Source of the DNA: WRAI01 sp031549605 | GTDB taxonomy: Bacteria; Bacillota; Clostridia; Oscillospirales; UBA929 | Length of the DNA stretch: 10,635 nucleotides | Reading direction: 5' to 3' | Assembly (NCBI GenBank): GCA_031549605.1 | Contig: JAVBPM010000028.1 | Coordinates: forward strand, 1 to 10,635 | Shown: piece by piece, positions 6,067 to 10,635 of the stretch | How positions within the stretch are numbered: position 1 is the stretch's first letter | Layout: each line of letters starts with the position of its first letter | Notes under the pieces: model-generated | Database searches by the model: none | What the model saw: the letters and a program-made list of their open reading frames with translations, nothing else | Told to the model about the DNA's origin: nothing | Position numbers and translations under genes: made by a program

Positions 6067-7548
6067 TCAGTAGCCCAAGCTAACCACAACCCACGGGCTG
6101 TCCGGATTGTCGCGCGCAACCTTCAGCGTCTGGCCGCTAAAATGCGTTCTGCCGGCATCGGCCATGGCCTGGGATTCCAGCGGCGCGTCCATCGGCTGCC
6201 TGACATAGTCAACCATAAAGCAGATGACGTTTTGCGACGCCGGATGTCCGTGGTATTTTCCCGAGTTCTCCTCGTTGTACTGACCGGTTCGATTGCTGTA
6301 AAACAGCAGTTGCACGTCAGCCTTACCGTCTCTGGCCAAATCAGCCAGCGCCGTTTCAGCCGCCATCGCCAAATCGGCCTCCGTGTGGCGGTCGAGGTCC
6401 TCAAATTCAACAGTGGCACACTCAACAAGCCCGCGCGCGGCAGGCCGCAGCAATCCGACCTCAAGCGTCATGTCGGCCAGCGCCTCCATCTGCGCTACAT
6501 TTTGACCGACGTACTCGTCAAATAGCGAGCGCCCAGCCGGTTTTCCAAGCCGACCGTCGCCGTCAACCGGCGCGTAGCGGTGCGCGCTGGCGTAATACAC
6601 GCCTTGCGAATGGTAAAGAAACACCAAATAATCGCCCCCTGCCAGCGTCGGCGTCTCGTACGTGATGCCATAGAACACAATGTCAAGCTCACCGACGGAG
6701 AGGTCACCCGCCAGCACCTGCTTAACCGTGGCGCGATAGCTTCTCTGCAGGTTGCTGGTGAGTTCAGCACTGTGGGTGTTCGGCGACGACGTGATGGTAA
6801 CCACCGCCAAATGAGTGAAGTTACGCATTGACACGCCAAAGGGCGAAGAAGCCACGTCCAACGCAGGGTTGTCTGCAAGTGCCTGTACGTCCTTGCACAA
6901 GGATTCAACCGGCTGCCCCTCATAGCTTTTTATCTCGCCCGAGGTCGCATGCGTATACACAAGTCCGTTGTCGTCAATCTCAAGCAATGCTTCAAACTCG
7001 TCGGCAATCTGATAGAAACCTCCCACCAACTGGAGCGGCAGCACATAAACACCGCCCACACGCATCCGACGCTCACGGGTACCAATCACAATCGCATCGG
7101 GCAGCGGAGCGTCGCCATAGAGCTGTGTCAGCGTTTCGGCTCGTACGACATTGATGTACGTCAACGGCTGCTGCACAATCTCCTGCACGCGGACAACTGC
7201 AAAGGCCTCGGCGCCTGCTATCACAAAGTCGGCCAGCACATAGGGCGACGTGATGCAGCCGTACGCCGCGTTCGGCTCTGCGCCAATAAACTCATCCACC
7301 GGCAACCCGCGAATGGCGGCAATGTTCGGCGTCACATCGACAGCCCGCTCCGGCTTGCCACCCACCGTCACCACCACCACCGCCGCGCCAACCAACAGCA
7401 AACACAGCCCCACCACCGCCAACCGCTTCACCAGCAGCTTTGGCGTGCGACCGGACGGCTGGGCTGCCAACTTGTTCATCAGCGCGTCGACCACCGCGTC
7501 GTCGGGCGACGTCAGGTCTCGTATATGCGTAAAACGCTTGTCAGACAT
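6067..7548 (-). CDS. Single-pass membrane protein, probable anti-sigma / sigma-factor partner
   Basis: A 493-residue protein. The N-terminal 42 residues are charged and probably cytoplasmic. Residues 43-63 form one strongly hydrophobic helix (LAVVGLCLLLVGAAVVVVTV). The remaining 430 residues should lie outside the cell, giving a type II topology with no cleavable signal. There is no HxxxCxxC zinc anti-sigma motif. The ectodomain has two related beta-rich stretches, about 105-180 (DAIVIGTRERRMRVGGVYVL) and 245-325 (ATVKQVLAGDLSVGELDIVF, AGGDYLVFLY). A different C-terminal part (about 375-493) reads as a separate alpha/beta domain. The gene follows the ECF sigma gene with an 8-bp overlap; the ATG at 7548 has AAAGGAG 9 nt upstream inside the sigma gene (a TTG at 7551 is also possible). 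Position, size and topology fit the membrane regulator of the sigma factor, but inhibition is inferred. Confidence 0.75.
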   Translation of the reverse strand: MSDKRFTHIRDLTSPDDAVVDALMNKLAAQPSGRTPKLLVKRLAVVGLCLLLVGAAVVVVTVGGKPERAVDVTPNIAAIRGLPVDEFIGAEPNAAYGCITSPYVLADFVIAGAEAFAVVRVQEIVQQPLTYINVVRAETLTQLYGDAPLPDAIVIGTRERRMRVGGVYVLPLQLVGGFYQIADEFEALLEIDDNGLVYTHATSGEIKSYEGQPVESLCKDVQALADNPALDVASSPFGVSMRNFTHLAVVTITSSPNTHSAELTSNLQRSYRATVKQVLAGDLSVGELDIVFYGITYETPTLAGGDYLVFLYHSQGVYYASAHRYAPVDGDGRLGKPAGRSLFDEYVGQNVAQMEALADMTLEVGLLRPAARGLVECATVEFEDLDRHTEADLAMAAETALADLARDGKADVQLLFYSNRTGQYNEENSGKYHGHPASQNVICFMVDYVRQPMDAPLESQAMADAGRTHFSGQTLKVARDNPDSPWVVVSLGY

Positions 7549-8011
7549 CAAACACTTCTCCTTTCAACAGCTCACGGCCTCTAAGCAGCTGCATCCGCAC
7601 CGTACCGGCGCGCCGCTTCAACGCTTGGGCAATCTCATCGGTCGACAGCCCTTCAATGTAGTAGAGGTGCATCACCGTGCGGTACTTGTCGGGCAGCGCA
7701 CACAGCGCGGCAAAGACGGCCGTATCCTCCGGCCGCCCGCGGTCGAGTAGCGACTGCGCCGTTTGCTCGTCGAGCGGCAGCACCGCCACCCGCGCCGCCG
7801 CCCGTTTCGAGCAGCGCACAGCGGCATTGATCAGCCACGCCTTGCGGTGCGCCTCGTCGGCAAAGTCAGGCTGCCGCCGGTGATAGGCCAAAAAGACCTC
7901 CTGAAAGACGTCGTCGGCGTCAAAGCGATTGCGCGTCCGCGCCAGCGCAATGCCATACACGGTGTTTTTATACAGCGCCACCACCTGTGCCATGTCCGTG
8001 CCAGCCGCCAT
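7541..8011 (-). CDS. ECF-type RNA polymerase sigma factor
   Basis: A 156-residue group IV sigma factor with only regions 2 and 4. Region 2 covers about 9-75: VVALYKNTVYGIALARTRNRFDADDVFQEVFLAYHR gives core binding and the -10 recognition helix, and AHRKAWLINAAVRCSKR follows. Region 4 covers about 98-150: LCALPDKYRTVMHLYYIEGLSTDEIAQALKRRAGTVRMQLLRGR, with the -35 helix-turn-helix near 121-145. It is a little shorter than usual (160-190). The start at 8011 is chosen because AAAGGGG lies 8 nt upstream and the sequence before it (ATG at 8032, TTG at 8047) has no ribosome site. The downstream gene, a membrane protein, overlaps the stop by 8 bp, the standard arrangement of an ECF factor and its membrane-bound regulator. 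Its regulon cannot be read from this window. Confidence 0.9.
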   Translation of the reverse strand: MAAGTDMAQVVALYKNTVYGIALARTRNRFDADDVFQEVFLAYHRRQPDFADEAHRKAWLINAAVRCSKRAAARVAVLPLDEQTAQSLLDRGRPEDTAVFAALCALPDKYRTVMHLYYIEGLSTDEIAQALKRRAGTVRMQLLRGRELLKGEVFDV

Positions 8012-8053
8012 ACGCGTCACCCCTTTCACCATAAATGCACAAAACAAGCGCCA

Positions 8054-8082
8054 ATGTCACAGGCGCAAAAAGAAAATTTCAA
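8054..8082 (-). promoter_or_regulatory. Candidate promoter of the sigma-factor unit
   Basis: Minus strand TTGAAA (8077-8082), a 17-bp spacer, then TGACAT (8054-8059). The -35 box matches the housekeeping consensus in 5 of 6 bases; the -10 is weak (3 of 6). It lies between the upstream terminator and the sigma gene, where a promoter must exist. A GCGCC-N9-GGCGC inverted repeat (8048-8066) spans the -10 box. Confidence 0.4.
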
Positions 8083-8096
8083 CAGGGCAGGGGAAT

Positions 8097-8130
8097 AAAA
8101 AGACGCGCCGCTGCCGTGCAGCCGCGCGTC
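8097..8130 (-). terminator. Rho-independent terminator of the zinc-ribbon gene
   Basis: On the minus strand, GACGCGC-G-GCTGC pairs with GCAGC-G-GCGCGTC (12 pairs and one G/G mismatch) around an ACG loop, then TTTTTATT. It starts 14 nt after the stop codon. Confidence 0.88.
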
Positions 8131-8144
8131 ATGGGCGTTACCCG

Positions 8145-8660
8145 CTAGACAAACTTGCGCTTGAAGCGCACATTCACCACGCCGCCGCTGGTCGCCTCAA
8201 ACTTGTAGTCGACCTTGAACGCCACGCCGTTGTGATCGGTGACAAACAGTGTGTTGTGCTTGGTGTACACGGGAAACGAGAGCGTCTTGCCGTTGCCGAC
8301 AATGCCCACCTTAACGCCGTTAAGCCACACATGCTGCGCCACAGCCATGCCGACAAAGCTTTTCAGTCGCTCAAAGTTGACGGTACACGGCGTTTCCAGC
8401 AGCTCCTCGGGCGGCGCCAGCAGGGCAGGGTGCTCAAACTTTTTGCCGCAGCCGTTGCACTTGAACTCAACGGGCTTGAGCGCATAGTCGTCCTTACTTT
8501 TCGAGTTGGCCACCAAGCTGCCAATCGCGCCAAACGCCGCGCCCATGGCAATCGACGCGCTGCGCGAGCCCTTGATGCCGCGAATCACAAAGCTGTTGCC
8601 ACGGCAGTAGGGGCAGCTGACCCCGCATAAAGTAGGCGCTTGAACGGGCTGATTGTTCAT
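8145..8660 (-). CDS. Zinc-ribbon protein with glycine-rich insert and C-terminal beta domain
   Basis: A 171-residue protein with no named function. Two CxxC pairs, CPYC (16-19) and CNGCGKKF (68-75), make a zinc ribbon whose halves are 48 residues apart. Between them is a small-residue, hydrophobic stretch IAMGAAFGAIGSLVAN (37-52), weakly amphipathic or membrane-seeking, followed by a charged SKSKDD turn. Residues 92-171 read as a beta-sandwich of short strands (VWLNGVKVGIVGNGKTLSF, then NTLFVTDHNG and VNVRFKRKF), similar to the carbohydrate- or surface-binding-like domains attached to zinc ribbons in many Clostridia proteins. The start at 8660 is set by AGAGGGAG about 8 nt upstream. The gene is a single unit with its own promoter and terminator, between the hybrid kinase and the sigma unit. 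It is most likely cytoplasmic; a housekeeping envelope or sensing role is only a guess. Confidence 0.78.
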   Translation of the reverse strand: MNNQPVQAPTLCGVSCPYCRGNSFVIRGIKGSRSASIAMGAAFGAIGSLVANSKSKDDYALKPVEFKCNGCGKKFEHPALLAPPEELLETPCTVNFERLKSFVGMAVAQHVWLNGVKVGIVGNGKTLSFPVYTKHNTLFVTDHNGVAFKVDYKFEATSGGVVNVRFKRKFV

Positions 8661-8691
8661 TGTAAACACTCCCTCTAGGTTTTGTACCAAA

Positions 8692-8720
8692 AATATAACA
8701 GAAAAATGGCGAAAAAGCAA
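8692..8720 (-). promoter_or_regulatory. Promoter of the zinc-ribbon gene
   Basis: Minus strand TTGCTT (8715-8720), a 17-bp spacer, then TATATT (8692-8697). The -10 matches 5 of 6 consensus bases and the region is AT-rich against a GC-rich background. It lies 31 nt upstream of the ATG and just after the kinase terminator. Confidence 0.6.
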
Positions 8721-8728
8721 CAGCATAG

Positions 8729-8757
8729 AAAAAAGGCTGCCCACCGGCAGCCTTTTT
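8729..8757 (-). terminator. Rho-independent terminator of the hybrid kinase unit, bidirectional in form
   Basis: GGCTGCC and GGCAGCC form a 7-bp GC stem with a four-base loop. It is flanked by six A on one side and five T on the other, which extend the stem and give a T-run on either strand. It lies 71 nt after the kinase stop; nothing recognisable fills 8758-8828. Confidence 0.85.
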
Positions 8758-8828
8758 GATTAACCCGTTTGCAGCAACGTCAAATCGCCGTGAGCAGACG
8801 ATCTGACACGCGCCCTCAGCCGCCGCGC

Positions 8829-10538
8829 TCATAAATACTTGGACAGCTTGTGCATCATGTTGTCCAGATCAATCGGCTTGCCGATGTGGTCGTTCATGCC
8901 GGCGTGCAAACACCGTTCCACATCCTCGAGAAACACATTGGCCGTCATGGCCACAATGGGAACCGTCCGCGCCCGTTCGCTGTCGATCGCGCGAATGCGG
9001 CGCGTCGCCTCGTACCCGTCCACGACCGGCATGTGCAAGTCCATGAATATCAGGTCATAGGCCTCTTGATCACGCGCAAAGGCGTCATAGGCCTCTTGTC
9101 CGTTTTCCACGCATGTGATGGCAACGCCGGTGTCTGCCAGCAGCGCACTGACAATTTCGCGGTTAATCTCAACATCCTCGGCCAACAGGATGTGCTTATC
9201 CCGATAGATACCCGATGTGACCGCCACCGGTTCGGGCTGGCCTATCCATGCTGCCGCAGCGTCAGACTCCACTGCCGTGCCCTGTGACACCCATGCCGTA
9301 AACACAAATCGCGACCCCTTGCCAAGCGCCGATTCAACCCAAATCCGCCCGCCCATCATCTCGACAATGTTCTTGGAAATGGCAAGCCCTAAACCGGTAC
9401 CGCCATATTTGCGGGACACCCCGTTGTCAGCCTGCTCAAAAGAGCGAAACAGCTTTTGCTGCTGCTCGCCGGAAATGCCAATGCCCGTGTCAGCCACGGC
9501 AATTTCAAGGCAAATCCTGCCGTCAGCTGCCTCAATCGTGTCAACAGACAGCGCAATTTGCCCCTCAACGGGCGTAAACTTGACCGCATTGCTCAACAGA
9601 TTGGTAATCACCTGGGACAGCCGCTGCTCATCGGCCACAATCGTGCGGGGCACTTCCGGCGCAATCGAAACCAGAAAAGCCTGCCGCTTTTCTTCAATGC
9701 GAAAGGACTGAACATTGGCGACCTGCTGCATCATTTGTGCAAAGTCAAACTCGGAAAGCGACAGCTCAAACTTGCCCGACTCGATTTTCGACATGTCGAG
9801 TATGTCGTTGATAACGCCCAGCAGATGAACCGACGCGTTTTCAATTTTATCCATGCAGTATTGCATTTTTTTGATGTCATCGGTGTTTTTGGCAATGCTC
9901 GACATGCCGATGATGGCGTTCATGGGCGTGCGAATCTCATGCGACATGCTGGCCAAAAAATTGGACTTGGCAGAGCTGGCTTGCTCCGCCTGTTCCTTGG
10001 CCTGAAGCAGCTCGGTAATGTCGTGCATCAAGGCAATAGAGCCTTCAATCTGCCCGTTTTCATCGACCATCGGCGTGTAATGAATCTGATAGTTGCGCGG
10101 GTTGCCATGGCACCCGATGTCAAACCATTCGGAAATCGTCCGCGATTGCGGGTCGGACATGGCCTCGTCAAACAGCTCGTCTGTCTGCGATAGCCACTCG
10201 TCAGAGCCATAGCCGGAAAACACGTCTTTGTAGTGGCGTCCGTTAACCAGCCCGAAGCTGGGGATGCCGGCCAGCTTCAAAAACGATTCGGTGCAATAGA
10301 CAACGCGCCCGTTTTGGTCGTACAGAAAAATGAGATCAGGACTGTTGTCCAGCAGCAGGCGCATGTATTTTTCCTGCTTCCTGCGCTCCTGTTCCATGAC
10401 ATTGTCCACCGTGGCCTTGCCAATCGCAAGGTCGCGGCTTCGAGCCTGTACCTCCTGCATGTTTTTCATCTGACGCTTCATGCGGCGGTTTTCGCGCTCC
10501 AGCTCAGCAATTCTGTCTATGTATTGCTGCAAAGTCAA
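8829..10538 (-). CDS. Soluble hybrid histidine kinase (PAS-HisKA-HATPase-REC)
   Basis: A 569-residue hybrid sensor kinase without membrane helices or signal peptide, so it senses in the cytoplasm. Residues 1-60 are a charged coiled coil. A PAS domain covers about 60-178 (NSPDLIFLYDQNGRVVY to GSIALMHDITE). HisKA has phospho-acceptor His200 in SMSHEIRTPMN. The HATPase has an N-box NLLSNAVKFT (313-322), G1 DTGIGI (350-355) and G2 GGTGLGLAI (379-387). The C-terminal receiver (448-569) has acidic pocket Glu454/Asp455, phospho-acceptor Asp500 in FMDLHMP, Thr532 and Lys554, all intact. No Hpt or DNA-binding output is attached, so the phosphate must go to an unlinked partner. The start is a TTG at 10538, with AGGG 8 nt upstream; the frame is closed further upstream by a stop at 10563-10565. 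The gene begins 14 nt after the stop of an upstream gene and is probably co-transcribed with it. Confidence 0.93.
   Translation of the reverse strand: MTLQQYIDRIAELERENRRMKRQMKNMQEVQARSRDLAIGKATVDNVMEQERRKQEKYMRLLLDNSPDLIFLYDQNGRVVYCTESFLKLAGIPSFGLVNGRHYKDVFSGYGSDEWLSQTDELFDEAMSDPQSRTISEWFDIGCHGNPRNYQIHYTPMVDENGQIEGSIALMHDITELLQAKEQAEQASSAKSNFLASMSHEIRTPMNAIIGMSSIAKNTDDIKKMQYCMDKIENASVHLLGVINDILDMSKIESGKFELSLSEFDFAQMMQQVANVQSFRIEEKRQAFLVSIAPEVPRTIVADEQRLSQVITNLLSNAVKFTPVEGQIALSVDTIEAADGRICLEIAVADTGIGISGEQQQKLFRSFEQADNGVSRKYGGTGLGLAISKNIVEMMGGRIWVESALGKGSRFVFTAWVSQGTAVESDAAAAWIGQPEPVAVTSGIYRDKHILLAEDVEINREIVSALLADTGVAITCVENGQEAYDAFARDQEAYDLIFMDLHMPVVDGYEATRRIRAIDSERARTVPIVAMTANVFLEDVERCLHAGMNDHIGKPIDLDNMMHKLSKYL
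9054..9098. repeat. 15-bp direct repeat inside the receiver domain
   Basis: GTCATAGGCCTCTTG occurs at 9054-9068 and again at 9084-9098, exactly 30 bp apart. In the protein this gives QEAYD twice (481-485 and 491-495) in the variable loop before the phospho-acceptor strand. The loop has the usual length, so this is not an extra insertion. Confidence 0.6.
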
Positions 10539-10552
10539 ATCGTCAGCCCTGA

Positions 10553-10635
10553 TTAAGCCACCTCATCCATCGTCGCCAGTCTAAAAGACGCAGGCCGGGA
10601 AGGTATAGCTGTGAACACGATTGTGCAACCTGCCT
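10553..10635 (-). CDS. C-terminal end of an unidentified protein, cut by the window edge
   Basis: An open frame runs from the right edge to a TAA at 10553-10555 and gives the last 27 residues, ending FRLATMDEVA. It is just upstream of the hybrid kinase (14-nt gap), as expected for the preceding gene of the same unit. The segment CTIVFTAIP could be the last strand of a histidine-kinase-type ATPase domain, but this is too short to name. Confidence rests on the open frame and the operon-like spacing only. Confidence 0.5.
   Translation of the reverse strand, partial: AGCTIVFTAIPSRPASFRLATMDEVA

Noticed and set aside
9054..9098. The 15-bp direct repeat in the receiver domain as a mobile or phase-variable element
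   Set aside because: The receiver loop has normal length and all catalytic residues follow in the expected place, so the repeat is just coding for QEAYD twice.
1..10635. CRISPR arrays, tRNA or rRNA genes, insertion sequences, prophage or attachment sites
   Set aside because: No regular repeat-spacer pattern, cloverleaf, transposase motif or long terminal inverted repeat was seen on either strand.

Overview
The window looks like chromosome of a GC-rich, Gram-positive anaerobe, most likely a gut-type Clostridia (Oscillospirales-like). The evidence is Shine-Dalgarno sites of the AAAGGAGG type, a lipoprotein, an AgrC-like GHKL sensor kinase fragment, a TrpB2-type synthase, a short ECF sigma factor with a membrane partner, and short rho-independent terminators. 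There are no tRNA, rRNA, CRISPR or insertion-sequence signals. No gene-free stretch exceeds about 170 bases.

Left part, plus strand: the window opens inside the C-terminal ATPase domain of an AgrC/GHKL-type sensor kinase (to 395). A stand-alone TrpB2-like tryptophan synthase beta chain (446-1816) follows, ending in a clear terminator. Next comes a compact three-gene unit: a secreted lipoprotein (1930-2706), an Imm5-like putative immunity protein (2717-3241) and a small three-helix membrane protein (3275-3802). It ends in a perfect 11-bp terminator hairpin.

Right part, minus strand, read from right to left: a partial gene runs off the right edge. It is followed 14 nt later by a soluble hybrid histidine kinase (PAS, HisKA, HATPase, REC; 8829-10538), then a terminator. 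A zinc-ribbon protein with its own promoter comes next (8145-8660), then a terminator. An ECF sigma factor (7541-8011) overlaps by 8 bp a single-pass membrane protein that probably acts as its regulator (6067-7548), then a terminator. Last is an FAD-dependent oxidoreductase with a C-terminal Rieske domain (4660-5961). Its stop codon overlaps the start of a tocopherol-cyclase-like protein (3833-4663) in an ATGA junction.

The three most interesting points are these. First, the translationally coupled Rieske/FAD oxidoreductase and tocopherol-cyclase-like protein suggest an uncharacterised pathway acting on a hydrophobic substrate. Second, the extracellular part of the sigma partner appears to contain two copies of a beta-rich module that also resembles the lipoprotein of the plus-strand unit. 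Third, the Imm5-like protein has no visible toxin. All family assignments come from reading the translations; no database search was run.
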